In this document: positions 24,820 to 33,163 of the stretch, piece after piece
How the letters are laid out: the number at the start of each line of letters is the position of its first letter
How positions within the stretch are numbered: position 1 is the stretch's first letter
Assembly (NCBI GenBank): GCA_963720735.1
Contig: CAVRGL010000010.1
Span: forward strand, 434,001-498,000
Length of the DNA stretch: 64,000 nt
DNA from: JBBRHQ01 sp963720735
GTDB taxonomy: Bacteria; Actinomycetota; Thermoleophilia; Solirubrobacterales; 70-9
Reading direction: 5' to 3'
Program-made: the position numbers and the translations under genes
The notes under the pieces: generated by a model
What the model was told of the DNA's origin: nothing
What the model saw: only the letters and a program-made list of their open reading frames with translations
The model's database searches: none

Positions 24820-27633
24820 TCAACCGTCCCGCAGCCCCCTCAGCACCGTCTGCAGGATGCCGCCGTTTCGCAGGTAGCGCACCTCGTTGGGGGTGTCGAG
24901 ACGGACCGTTGCCTCGAATCGCGCGACCTCCCCGCCATCGCGGGTCGCCGTCACCTCGACGGTCTTCGCCTCACCGTCGCGAAGGTCGCCGACGTCGATC
25001 GTCTCCTCGCCGCTGAGGCCGAGGGAGGCGGCCGACTCCCCGGCCGGGAACTGCAGCGGCACCACGCCCATCCCGATCAGGTTCGAGCGGTGGATCCGCT
25101 CGAAGCTCTCGGCGATCACCGCGCGGACCCCGAGCAGCTTGGTCCCCTTCGCCGCCCAGTCGCGGGAGGAGCCCGAGCCGTACTCCTTGCCGGCGAGCAC
25201 GACCAGGGGAACCCCGTCGGCCGCATAGGCCATCGCCGCCTCGTAGATCGTCGTCTCCTCACCGTCCGGCCAGTGGCGGGTGAAGCCGCCTGCCCGATCT
25301 ACAAGGAGGTTGCGGAGGCGGATGTTGGCGAAAGTGCCGCGGATCATCACCTCGTGGTTGCCGCGCCGCGAGCCGTATGAGTTGAAGTCGCGCGGCTCGA
25401 CTCCCTGCTCGATCAGCCAGCTGCCGGCAGGGCTGTCCTTCTTGATCGCCCCCGCGGGTGAGATGTGGTCGGTGGTGATCGAGTCGCCGAGCACGGCGAG
25501 GACGCGTGCGCCGCTGATCGGCTCGACCGGCTCGGGGTCGGGCGGCATCCCCTCGAAGAAGGTCGGGCGCCGGACATAGGTGGACTGCGGCCAGTCGTAG
25601 CGGTCGCCCTCTGGGACCTCGACCGCGTTCCAGGTCTCGTCGCCCTCGAACACCTCGCCGTAGCTCTTGGTGAACATCTCCGAGCGGATCGATCGCCCCA
25701 CCACGTCCTTGACCTCGTCCCCGTCCGGCCAGATGTCGCGCAGGTAGACCGGCTCACCGTCGGACCCCTCGCCGAGGGGATCGGTTGTCAGGTCGATGTC
25801 CATGCGACCGGCGAGCGCGTAGGCGACGACCAGCGGCGGCGATGCCAGGTAGTTGGCCTTGACGTCCTGGTTGATCCGGCCCTCGAAGTTGCGGTTGCCG
25901 GAGAGCACCGCGCAGACCGCCAGGTCCCGCTCGGCGATCGCCGCCGAGATCTCCGGGGCGAGCGGGCCGGAGTTTCCGATGCAGGTCGTGCAGCCGTAGC
26001 CGACCAGGTTGAACTGCAGCGCGTCGAGATAGCCGGTGAGGCCGGCCTTCGCGAGGTAGTCGGTAACCACGGTCGAGCCCGGAGCGAGCGACGTCTTCAC
26101 CCAGGGCTTCCGCTCGAGCCCCCGCTCCACCGCGTTGCGGGCGATCAGGCCGGCGCCGACCATCACACTCGGGTTCGAGGTGTTGGTGCAGCTGGTGATC
26201 GCCGCGATCACCACGCGGCCGTGATCGAGCTCGAAACTGGTGCCGTCGGCCAGGCGGACCTCGATGCCGTCGCCGCTCCCGGGCTCGGCCGTGGCGGTGG
26301 TTGCGGCGCCGGCGAGCGGCTGGCGCGGCTTGCCGCGCTCGTCGTCGTGGGCCTCGGCCGGCGGGTCGGAGGCAGGGAAGGATTCCTCGATTGCCTCGTC
26401 ACGGCCGTTCCCCATCCGCTCGGCGGCCTCCGGATCGAACTCCTGCATGGCCTCGAGGAAGGCCTGCTTGGCGCTCGCCAGCGGCACCCGGTCCTGGGGG
26501 CGCTTCGGCCCGGCGATGCTCGGCTCGACGTCGCCGAGGTCGAGCTCCAGGGTGTCGGAGAAGGTCGGGTCCTCGGATTCGGAGTCGTGGAACATTCCCT
26601 GCTCGCGGGCGTAGGCGTCGACCAGCTCGATCGTCTCGGTCGGCCGCCCGGTGAACTCCAGGTAGCGCAGGGTCTCGGCGTCGACCGGGAAGATCGCACA
26701 GGTCGAGCCGAACTCAGGCGACATGTTGCCGATCGTCGCCCGGTCGGCGAGTCCGAGGGTCGCCAGGCCCGGCCCGAAGAACTCGACGAACTTGGAGACG
26801 ACGCCGCGCTCCCGCAGCATCTCGGTCACGGTGAGGACGAGGTCCGTGGCCGTGGCGCCCTCGCGAAGCTCGCCGTCGAGGCGGAATCCGAGCACCTGCG
26901 GCAGCAGCATCGAGACCGGCTGGCCGAGCATCGCCGCCTCGGCCTCGATCCCGCCGACCCCCCAGCCGAGCACCCCGAGGCCGTTGACCATGGTGGTGTG
27001 GGAGTCGGTCCCGACCAGGGTGTCGGGGTAAGCGATCAGGTCACCGTCGCGCTCCCGGCTGTAGACGACCTGGGAGATGTACTCGAGGTTGACCTGGTGG
27101 CAGATCCCGGTCGCCGGCGGGACGACCCGGAAGTTGTCGAAGGCGTGTTGGCCCCACTTCAGAAACGAGTAGCGCTCATGGTTACGCTCGAACTCCCGCT
27201 CGGCGTTGGTGGCGAAGGCGCGGGGGTTGCCGAAGGCGTCCACCTGGACCGAGTGGTCGATCACCAGATCGACGTCGACCAGGGGGTTGATCGCCGCGGG
27301 GTCGCCGCCGATCTCCTCCATCGCGTCGCGCATCGCGGCTAGATCGACCACCGCGGGAACGCCGGTGAAATCCTGCATCAGCACTCGCGCAGGCTGGTAG
27401 GGGATCTCGGCGCTGGGGTCCGCCGCGGCCTCCCAGGTGGCGATCGCCTCGACGTCGGCGGCCGTGACCGACTCGCCGTCCTCGAGGCGCAGCACGTTCT
27501 CAAGCAGCACCTTGATCGAGTAGGGAAGGCGGGCGACGTCGAAGCGCTGCTGGAGGGCGTCGAGGCGGTGGATCTCATAGCTGCGCCCACCGACCTCGAG
27601 AGCCGAGCGCGAGCCGAAGGAGTCGCTGCTCAT
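24820..27633 (-). CDS. acnA: Aconitate hydratase A
   Basis: 937 residues starting at ATG 27633 (MSSDSFGSRSALEVGGRSYE); the longer upstream frame is shadow of the SDR gene. The three Cys ligands of the 4Fe-4S cluster lie in ITSCTNTSNPS and YGCTTCIGNSGPL. The swivel domain motifs FNSYGSRRGNHEVMIRGTFA and EYGSGSSRDWAAKG are present. About residues 395-445 contain a Glu/Asp/Ala-rich insertion (MGNGRDEAIEESFPASDPPA) typical of actinobacterial AcnA. It interconverts citrate and isocitrate. It starts 7 nt after the stop of the upstream SDR gene, indicating an operon. Confidence 0.95.
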   Translation of the reverse strand: MSSDSFGSRSALEVGGRSYEIHRLDALQQRFDVARLPYSIKVLLENVLRLEDGESVTAADVEAIATWEAAADPSAEIPYQPARVLMQDFTGVPAVVDLAAMRDAMEEIGGDPAAINPLVDVDLVIDHSVQVDAFGNPRAFATNAEREFERNHERYSFLKWGQHAFDNFRVVPPATGICHQVNLEYISQVVYSRERDGDLIAYPDTLVGTDSHTTMVNGLGVLGWGVGGIEAEAAMLGQPVSMLLPQVLGFRLDGELREGATATDLVLTVTEMLRERGVVSKFVEFFGPGLATLGLADRATIGNMSPEFGSTCAIFPVDAETLRYLEFTGRPTETIELVDAYAREQGMFHDSESEDPTFSDTLELDLGDVEPSIAGPKRPQDRVPLASAKQAFLEAMQEFDPEAAERMGNGRDEAIEESFPASDPPAEAHDDERGKPRQPLAGAATTATAEPGSGDGIEVRLADGTSFELDHGRVVIAAITSCTNTSNPSVMVGAGLIARNAVERGLERKPWVKTSLAPGSTVVTDYLAKAGLTGYLDALQFNLVGYGCTTCIGNSGPLAPEISAAIAERDLAVCAVLSGNRNFEGRINQDVKANYLASPPLVVAYALAGRMDIDLTTDPLGEGSDGEPVYLRDIWPDGDEVKDVVGRSIRSEMFTKSYGEVFEGDETWNAVEVPEGDRYDWPQSTYVRRPTFFEGMPPDPEPVEPISGARVLAVLGDSITTDHISPAGAIKKDSPAGSWLIEQGVEPRDFNSYGSRRGNHEVMIRGTFANIRLRNLLVDRAGGFTRHWPDGEETTIYEAAMAYAADGVPLVVLAGKEYGSGSSRDWAAKGTKLLGVRAVIAESFERIHRSNLIGMGVVPLQFPAGESAASLGLSGEETIDVGDLRDGEAKTVEVTATRDGGEVARFEATVRLDTPNEVRYLRNGGILQTVLRGLRDG

Positions 27634-27640
27634 CGCGGCC

Positions 27641-28441
27641 TCATCTCTTGTCCGTCTGGCCTGAGGCGACCTCGTGGGCGGCCTTCTGCGCGGCGCCGCC
27701 GGAAGCGCTGCGGGTCGCCAGCCGCGGCGCCGCGAGGGCGATATGGGCGAGCGCCCGCTGCTGCGGCGGAGCCACCGTGACCTCGACGCTGTCGCGCTGG
27801 ATCGCCCGCACCACCGCCGCCCCGACAGCAGCCGGGGTCGAGGTCCCGAGGCCGGGCGGGGCCTTCGCTCCGGCGTCGGCGAACATGCCGGCGCCGCGGA
27901 TGAAGCCGGGGGCGACGATCGAGGAGCCGACGCCGCTTCCATGCAGGTCGGTGCGCAGGCCGAGCGAGAATCCCCGCAGCCCGAACTTGGTCGCGTTGTA
28001 GACGGCCGAGCGGGGGCTCGGCGCCTTGCCGGAGAGCGAGGCCACGAAGACCAGGTGCCCGGCGCCGCGATCCAGCATCCCCGGGAGCAGCGCGTGGGCG
28101 AGGAGCATCGGCCCCTCGAGGTTGACCCGCAGCGCCCGCTCGACCTCGCGCGCCGAGAAATCCTCCAGGCGCCCGGTGCCCGGCAGGCCGGCGTTTGCGA
28201 TCAGGATGTCGACCTCCCCCGCCTCGCCGGCGAGGGCGATCGCCGCTCCCGGCTCGGCCAGGTCGGCGGGAATCGTGCGGTGCCCCGCCCCGGGCAGGCC
28301 CTCGGCCATCTCTGCGAGGGCATCGGCCTTGCGGCCGCTGAGGGCGAGCTTCGTCCCCTGCTCCGCAAGCGCCGCGGCGATCGCGCGCCCCAGGCCCCCT
28401 GTGGCCCCCGTGAGAAGCGCTGTTCGGCCGGCTGGATCCAC
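27641..28441 (-). CDS. Short-chain dehydrogenase/reductase
   Basis: About 266 residues from GTG 28441 (VDPAGRTALLTGATGGLG); an in-frame TTG at 28474 is an alternative. The Rossmann motif GATGGLGRAIA, the structural NAG segment (IANAGLPGTG) and the catalytic Ser and Tyr-x-x-x-Lys (VASLSGKAPSPRSAVYNATK) are complete. The C-terminus lengthens with a hydrophobic helix and a basic end. The substrate is unknown. Its stop lies 7 nt upstream of the aconitase start. Confidence 0.85.
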   Translation of the reverse strand: MDPAGRTALLTGATGGLGRAIAAALAEQGTKLALSGRKADALAEMAEGLPGAGHRTIPADLAEPGAAIALAGEAGEVDILIANAGLPGTGRLEDFSAREVERALRVNLEGPMLLAHALLPGMLDRGAGHLVFVASLSGKAPSPRSAVYNATKFGLRGFSLGLRTDLHGSGVGSSIVAPGFIRGAGMFADAGAKAPPGLGTSTPAAVGAAVVRAIQRDSVEVTVAPPQQRALAHIALAAPRLATRSASGGAAQKAAHEVASGQTDKR

Positions 28442-28524
28442 CTGTTTGAACCTACCACCGGCGCGGTCCCGCAATCCCGATGTTCTAGGCTCGCGGGAGT
28501 CAACCGCGACGAAGGGAATGCCGG

Positions 28525-28821
28525 ATGAAGCTCTACGTCTGCTGGGGAACCTTCCAGACCATCCGCCCCGGCGGCCACCCCTGCGCCAACGCCTATTCCG
28601 CCCTGCGGGAGGCCGGCCACGACCCCGAGGTGATCAAGGTCCATGGGCTGGGAGTGGGGCCGCTGAAGTTGATGACCGAGGGACGCAAGGAGGTCAAGGA
28701 GATGACCGGGCAGCCCGCTGTGCCGGTGCTGGTCACCGACGAGGGCGAAGCGATCGCCGACTCGGCGGCGATCGCCGCCTGGGCCGAGAAGCATCCGGCG
28801 AAGTCGGCCGTGGCGAGCTGA
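28525..28821 (+). CDS. GST N-terminal / glutaredoxin-like thioredoxin-fold protein
   Basis: 98 residues from ATG 28525 behind GAAGGGAA. The protein is a lone thioredoxin-fold domain: MKLYVCWGTFQTIRPGGHPC, then a helix, then the cis-Pro loop in QPAVPVLVTDEGEAIADSAA, which resembles the glutathione-binding Glu-Ser/Asp-Ser of GST. Only one Cys (GGHPCANAY) is placed where a glutaredoxin active site would be. A GST C-terminal helical domain is missing, so this is a small GST_N-only protein. Four bases separate it from the next gene. Confidence 0.78.
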   Translation: MKLYVCWGTFQTIRPGGHPCANAYSALREAGHDPEVIKVHGLGVGPLKLMTEGRKEVKEMTGQPAVPVLVTDEGEAIADSAAIAAWAEKHPAKSAVAS

Positions 28822-28824
28822 GCC

Positions 28825-29466
28825 GTGCTGGTCGCGGTCGCGGGCGGGCACGGGCAGATCGCGCTCCGCCTGACCCGGCTGCTGAGCGCGGGCGGCGACC
28901 AGGTCATCGGCCTGATCCGAAACCCGGCCCACTTCGAGGAGGTGCGCGCGGCGGGTGCCGAGCCGGTTGTCTGCGACCTCGAGGGCGACTGCGCGCTCGC
29001 CGGGGCGATCGGCTCGGCCGAGGCGGTCGTCTTCGCCGCGGGAGCGGGGCCCGGCAGCGGTGAGGCGCGCAAGCGGACCATGGACCTCGGCGGCGCGCTG
29101 AAGCTGATCGAGGCGGCGCGGGAGAAGAGCGTCGATCGCTACGTGATGGTCAGCGCGATGGGTGCCGCCGATCCTCCGGCGGAGGGCGGTGGCGTGTTCG
29201 GCGAGTACCTGAGGGCCAAGGCGGAGGCCGACCGCGCGCTGCGTGAGAGCGGCCTCGGCTTCACGATCGTCCGCCCAGGCATGCTCACGGACGAGCCCGG
29301 CAGCGGCCGGGTCGCGCTCGGCGAGCGCCTCGAGCCGGGTTCGATCAGCCGCGACGACGTCGCCGCGATCCTGGCCACGGTGCTGGGCACGGCGGGGGCG
29401 GCCGGCAAGAGCTTCGATGCCGTCGCCGGGGAGACCCCGGTCGCCGAGGCGGTTGCCGCGCTCTAG
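28825..29466 (+). CDS. NAD(P)-binding atypical SDR (SDR_a5-like)
   Basis: 213 residues starting at GTG 28825, 4 nt after the thioredoxin-fold gene. The N-terminus MLVAVAGGHGQIALRLTRLL has the Gly-x-x-Gly-x-x-Ala variant of the NAD(P) motif used by atypical SDRs such as the YtfG/HSCARG-like group. YVMVSAMGA and the YLRAKAEAD Tyr-x-x-x-Lys segment are present. The order FTIVRPGMLTDEPGSG is typical of this group. Role unknown; NAD(P)H-sensing or flavin-type reductase functions are possible. Confidence 0.82.
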   Translation: MLVAVAGGHGQIALRLTRLLSAGGDQVIGLIRNPAHFEEVRAAGAEPVVCDLEGDCALAGAIGSAEAVVFAAGAGPGSGEARKRTMDLGGALKLIEAAREKSVDRYVMVSAMGAADPPAEGGGVFGEYLRAKAEADRALRESGLGFTIVRPGMLTDEPGSGRVALGERLEPGSISRDDVAAILATVLGTAGAAGKSFDAVAGETPVAEAVAAL

Positions 29467-29504
29467 CGAGTTTGTGCGTAGCCGCACGAGATGTTTGGCA
29501 TCTG

Positions 29505-29534
29505 TTAGCGAACGACCAGGGAATCGTCTACAGT
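29505..29534 (+). promoter_or_regulatory. Probable sigma-70-type promoter for the riboswitch transcript
   Basis: TTAGCG (29505-29510) and TACAGT (29529-29534) are separated by 18 bp, placing the transcription start about 15 nt before the riboswitch fold. The -35 match is weak. Confidence 0.4.
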
Positions 29535-29556
29535 GCCGCGAACTGAATAACCGGTA

Positions 29557-29679
29557 ATGCCGAGTCCCGGGCCACCTCAGAGCCCGGGAGCGGGGGAACC
29601 AACGAAGCATGGGGCGAACCCACCGAGGTGGGAGCGCAGGCTCCTTTAGCGCCAGCCCGACAGCTAACCCCGCAGGCCG
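29557..29679 (+). promoter_or_regulatory. Cyclic di-AMP riboswitch (ydaO-yuaA leader)
   Basis: The 228-bp gap before the NlpC-like gene holds the conserved ydaO-yuaA blocks in order: a CCCGGG-closed stem followed by CGGGGGAACCAA (29591-29602), GGGGCGAA(C)CC (29611-29621), GGAGCGCAGG, and near the 3' end CCCGACAGCTAACCCCGCAGGC (29656-29677). This class binds c-di-AMP and in actinobacteria sits upstream of cell-wall hydrolase genes, turning them off when c-di-AMP is high. The AAGGAG ribosome-binding site begins 4 nt after the element, so translational masking is also possible. Confidence 0.9.
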
Positions 29680-29694
29680 ACAAAGGAGATCGGT

Positions 29695-30246
29695 TTGTCT
29701 TCGAACATCGCAAGGATCAAGGCGGGGCTGGCGGCAACCGGCGCGGCTGTGGCCGTGCTCGTCCTCGCCCCGGGCGGGGCTTCGGCGGCGTGCGGGAGCT
29801 CCGGAGGCATCAACCCGGGTGGCAGCCCCTGCGGCCCGACGGGCAAGGCGCGGTTGGTCGCAGGCAAGGCGGTCGCCCCCACCAACGCCCCGGCGCGGGT
29901 CAAGGCCGTGATCGCCGCGGCCAACCGGATCCGCAACAAGCCCTATATATGGGGCGGCGGCCACGGACGTTGGGAGGACAACGGCTACGACTGCTCGGGC
30001 TCGGTCAGCTACGCGCTCCACGGCGGTAACTTCCTCTCCAGCCCGCTCCCCTCGGGGCCGCTGGAGAGCTGGGGCCACCGCGGCGCGGGGCGCTGGATCA
30101 GCGTCTACGCCAACTCCGGCCACGCCTACGCGGTGATCGCGGGGCTGCGCTGGGACACCTCGATGACGGCCGGCGACGGCCCCGGCTGGAGCAAGCAGAT
30201 GCGCTCCTCTGCGGGCTACATCGTCCGCCACCCCAGCGGGTACTGA
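29695..30246 (+). CDS. Secreted NlpC/P60-like cell wall hydrolase under riboswitch control
   Basis: 183 residues with a TTG start at 29695, 7 nt after AAGGAG. A Sec signal peptide covers about residues 1-31, ending in PGGASA-AC. The catalytic region reads IWGGGHGRWEDNGYDCSGSV, in which the Cys of DCSGS is the nucleophile; the likely His is in NSGHAYAVIAG. This is the peptidase fold used to cut peptidoglycan stem peptides, in a short form without a wall-binding domain. Control by c-di-AMP links wall turnover to turgor and potassium balance. The nearby Cys pair in residues 32-45 may form a disulphide. Confidence 0.85.
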   Translation: MSSNIARIKAGLAATGAAVAVLVLAPGGASAACGSSGGINPGGSPCGPTGKARLVAGKAVAPTNAPARVKAVIAAANRIRNKPYIWGGGHGRWEDNGYDCSGSVSYALHGGNFLSSPLPSGPLESWGHRGAGRWISVYANSGHAYAVIAGLRWDTSMTAGDGPGWSKQMRSSAGYIVRHPSGY

Positions 30247-30281
30247 TCCGGATCCAGCCTCGGGGTCGCCCGCGCCCCCTC

Positions 30282-30287
30282 TAGGCT
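30282..30287 (+). promoter_or_regulatory. Probable -10 box of a leaderless promoter
   Basis: TAGGCT ends 9 nt before ATG 30297 of the NYN-domain gene, with no Shine-Dalgarno sequence between them. Confidence 0.45.
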
Positions 30288-30296
30288 CCGCCGTCG

Positions 30297-30689
30297 ATGC
30301 GCTGGATCGTCGACGGCATGAACGTGATCGGCACCCGGCCGGACGGCTGGTGGAAGGACCGCCACGGGGCGATGATCCGCCTCGTGGATCTGCTCGAGCG
30401 CTACTCGGCAGCCAGCGGCGACGAGGTCACGGTCGTCTTCGAGCGGCCCCCCTCGCCGCCGATCGCCTCGCCGGTGATCGAGGTCGCGCACGCGCCCCGG
30501 CCGGGTCCGAACTCGGCCGACGCGGAGATCGTCCGCCGCCTCCGGGCCGACCCCGACCCGAGCGGCGTGCGGGTGGTCACATCCGACCACGCCCTGGCCG
30601 ACGATGCCCGCTTCCTCGGCGCACTGGTCGAGCCGGCCGAGAGCTTCCGCCGCGAGATCGAGGGGGACGACGAGGCTGCCTCCCGGTGA
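30297..30689 (+). CDS. YacP-like NYN/PIN-domain ribonuclease
   Basis: 130 residues starting at ATG 30297. MRWIVDGMNVIGTRPDGWW is the N-terminal NYN motif with the first catalytic Asp and the Asn. Further acidic positions fall at NSADAEIVRRL and VTSDHALADDARF, completing the PIN-like metal site. YacP/Rae1 proteins cut mRNA on the ribosome in Firmicutes; a related RNase function is likely here. It precedes the polyamine transporter genes with a gap of 112 bp and its own promoter, so it is probably not part of that operon. Confidence 0.8.
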   Translation: MRWIVDGMNVIGTRPDGWWKDRHGAMIRLVDLLERYSAASGDEVTVVFERPPSPPIASPVIEVAHAPRPGPNSADAEIVRRLRADPDPSGVRVVTSDHALADDARFLGALVEPAESFRREIEGDDEAASR

Positions 30690-30801
30690 CCGGGGCCGCT
30701 CCGCGGGACCGCCGGTCGCGTGCGGGGAGCGGCTCGTATACGGTTGTGCCGGGGTGGCAGCCCTGATCTGACCGGCTGCGTCTCCGGGAGCGGAGGAGAA
30801 G

Positions 30802-31899
30802 ACGGCACCAACCACGGCAAGCGAAGAGTCCCGGTCGCCCGGGTCCCCCGGGGATGCGGGCGCGGGCGCCGGGGTCCCCGACATCCGGCTCAGCGGCCTG
30901 ACCAAGCGCTACGGCGAGGTCGTCGCCGTGGACGGGATCGACCTGGAGATCGCCGAGGGTGAGTTCTTCACGATGCTGGGGCCCTCGGGCTCGGGCAAGA
31001 CGACGACCCTGCGGATGATCGCCGGCTTCGAGGAGCCGACCGCGGGGACGGTCGAGCTGGCCGGCGCCGACGTCGTCGGCCAGCCTCCCTATGACCGGGC
31101 CGTCAACACCGTCTTCCAGGACTACGCCCTCTTTCCCCACATGAGCGTCGGCGAGAACGTCTCCTACGGGATGCGGGTCGCGAGGGTGCCGAAGGACGAG
31201 CGGGCGCGACGCCGTGACGAGGCCTTGGAGATGGTGCGGCTCTCCGGCTACGGCGAGCGCAAGCCGAGCGAGCTCTCCGGCGGACAGCGCCAGCGGGTCG
31301 CGCTGGCCCGCGCGATCGTCAACCGGCCCAAGGTGCTGCTGCTCGACGAGCCGCTCGGCGCTCTCGATCTGAAGCTTCGCGAGCAGATGCAGACCGAGCT
31401 GAAGACGATCCAGGGAGAGGTGGGGATCACCTTCGTCTACGTCACCCACGACCAGGACGAGGCGCTGACGATGAGCGACCGGATCGCCGTCTTCAACGAG
31501 GGCCGGATCGAACAGGTGAGCCCGCCCACCGAGCTTTACGAGCATCCACAGAACGCCTTCGTCGCCGGCTTCGTCGGCGTCTCCAACCTACTCGAGCGCG
31601 ACGGCGAGCGGTTCACGATCCGCCCCGAGAAGATCAAGATCCTCGGCCCGGGCGCAGCGCCCGACGGGCTCCGCACCGAGTCCGGGCGGGTGATCGACGT
31701 CGCCTACGCCGGGATGGTGACCCGCTACACCGTGGCGCTCGACGGCGGGGGAGAGCTTCAGGTCGTCAGCCAGAACCAGGAGACGACGTCGGCCGACGTC
31801 GTCTCCGAGAGCGGACGAGAGGTCGTCGTCGGGTGGAGGCCGGAGCACACGGTCGCCGTCCGCGAGGAAAAGAGCAACGAGGAGGAGGAATCACCGTGA
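30802..31899 (+). CDS. potA: Polyamine-type ABC transporter ATP-binding protein (PotA-like, copy 1)
   Basis: About 365 residues. Walker A is GPSGSGKTT, signature LSGGQRQR, Walker B VLLLDEPLGALD, H-loop VTHDQDEA, and the C-terminal TOBE-like region starts near residue 275. The only canonical start in frame, GTG 30928, would remove the first strand and A-loop Tyr (GLTKRYGEVVAV). The frame upstream is open to a stop at 30769-30771 with no ATG, GTG or TTG, but an ACG at 30802 lies 5 nt after GGAGGAG and would give MAPTTASEESRSP. ACG is therefore taken as the start, or as a misread ATG. It overlaps the binding-protein gene by 4 bp. Confidence 0.9.
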   Translation, partial: TAPTTASEESRSPGSPGDAGAGAGVPDIRLSGLTKRYGEVVAVDGIDLEIAEGEFFTMLGPSGSGKTTTLRMIAGFEEPTAGTVELAGADVVGQPPYDRAVNTVFQDYALFPHMSVGENVSYGMRVARVPKDERARRRDEALEMVRLSGYGERKPSELSGGQRQRVALARAIVNRPKVLLLDEPLGALDLKLREQMQTELKTIQGEVGITFVYVTHDQDEALTMSDRIAVFNEGRIEQVSPPTELYEHPQNAFVAGFVGVSNLLERDGERFTIRPEKIKILGPGAAPDGLRTESGRVIDVAYAGMVTRYTVALDGGGELQVVSQNQETTSADVVSESGREVVVGWRPEHTVAVREEKSNEEEESP

Positions 31900-33128
31900 G
31901 GAAGCCCGAGGCCCACCCCGCGCGGGTGGCATGGCTATCGATCGCCGGTATCGTCGCCTTCATGCTGGTGCTCGCCGGATGCGGGAGCAGCAGCAGCGAC
32001 ACGACCGGCTCAACCGCCGGAGAGCTGCAGAAGGTCGGCAAGGGAGAGGGCAAGCTCGACCTGGTCGCCTGGCCCGGATACGTCGCCGACCCCTGGATGT
32101 CGGACTTCGCGAAGCAGACCGGCTGCAAGGTCAGCGTCAAGGAGGCCGGAACCTCCTCGGAGATGGTCTCGCTGATGCGGACCGGTCAGTACGACGGGGT
32201 CTCCGCGTCGGGCAACGCCTCGCTGCAGCTGGTGTCGGGGGGCGATGTCGACCCGGTCAACACCGACCTGGTGCCGAACTACAAGACGATCTTCTCCGAC
32301 CTCAAGAACCAGCCCTACAACACGGTCGACGGCGTCAACTACGGGATCCCGCACGGGCGGGGAGCCAACCTCCTGATGTGGAACAGCGGCGACGTCAAGC
32401 CGGCGCCGGACTCCTGGGACGTGATGCTCGACCCGAAGAAGGCGTCAAAGTACAAGGGCAAGATCAGCGCCTATGACGACTACATCTACATCGCTGATGC
32501 AGCCGTCTACCTGAAGTACCACGACAAGAGCCTGGGGATCGAGAACCCCTACGAGCTCAACCAGAAGCAGTTCGACGCCGCTGTCAACCTGCTCAAGGAG
32601 CAGAAGCCCAACGTCGGGGAGTACTGGTCGAGCGCGACAAAGCAGATCGCCTCGTTCGCCAACAGCGACTCGACGGTGGGCACCACCTGGCAGTACCAGT
32701 ACTTCGCCCTGAAGGCCGAAGGACATCCCGTGGCGTCGAGCCCGGCGAGCCAGGGTTTCGTGCCGAAGGAGGGTGCGACGGGCTGGTCCGACACCTGGAT
32801 GATCAGCTCCAAGGCCAAGCATCCGAATTGCATGTACAAGTGGATGAACTTCATCGTCTCGCCGCAGGCGAACGCTGAGGTCGCGCAGTACTTCGGAGAG
32901 GCGCCGGCGCAGAGCAAGGCCTGTGATGCGTCAACCCTGACCGCCGCCGCGAAGGCGATCGGGGTCGCCCCGAACCCGCAGTTCTGCAACCAGTACCACG
33001 CAGCGGACCCGAGCTTCTGGAAGCAGGTCTACTACTGGATCACGCCGGTGGCCGATTGCGGAAACGGCAACACCGACTGCAAGGACAACAACGCCTGGAT
33101 CCAGGCGTGGACGGATATCAAGGGGTGA
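31896..33128 (+). CDS. potD: Polyamine-type ABC transporter substrate-binding lipoprotein (PotD/PotF-like, copy 1)
   Basis: 410 residues starting at GTG 31896, overlapping the ATPase stop (GTGA) and preceded by GAGGAGGAA. The N-terminus is a lipoprotein signal with lipobox LAGC (Cys about residue 29) followed by a Ser-rich linker. The mature part follows the PotD fold: GKLDLVAWPGYVADPW, then YDGVSASGNASLQLVSGG, YGIPHGRGANLLMWN and ATGWSDTWMISSKAKHPNC. The extra Cys residues near the C-terminus (ADCGNGNTDC) may form disulphides. It captures substrate outside the membrane; putrescine or spermidine is expected from the family. Confidence 0.92.
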   Translation: MRKPEAHPARVAWLSIAGIVAFMLVLAGCGSSSSDTTGSTAGELQKVGKGEGKLDLVAWPGYVADPWMSDFAKQTGCKVSVKEAGTSSEMVSLMRTGQYDGVSASGNASLQLVSGGDVDPVNTDLVPNYKTIFSDLKNQPYNTVDGVNYGIPHGRGANLLMWNSGDVKPAPDSWDVMLDPKKASKYKGKISAYDDYIYIADAAVYLKYHDKSLGIENPYELNQKQFDAAVNLLKEQKPNVGEYWSSATKQIASFANSDSTVGTTWQYQYFALKAEGHPVASSPASQGFVPKEGATGWSDTWMISSKAKHPNCMYKWMNFIVSPQANAEVAQYFGEAPAQSKACDASTLTAAAKAIGVAPNPQFCNQYHAADPSFWKQVYYWITPVADCGNGNTDCKDNNAWIQAWTDIKG

Positions 33129-33163
33129 TCGAGTCCGCTCACTCCTGGCGACCGTGAGGGCGG

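Noticed and set aside
25465..27342. A 625-residue plus-strand frame opposite aconitase
   Set aside because: It lies wholly inside a certain gene and has shadow composition.
30928..31899. PotA-1 starting at GTG 30928
   Set aside because: This start would remove the first strand and A-loop of the ATPase; homologous sequence continues upstream to ACG 30802.
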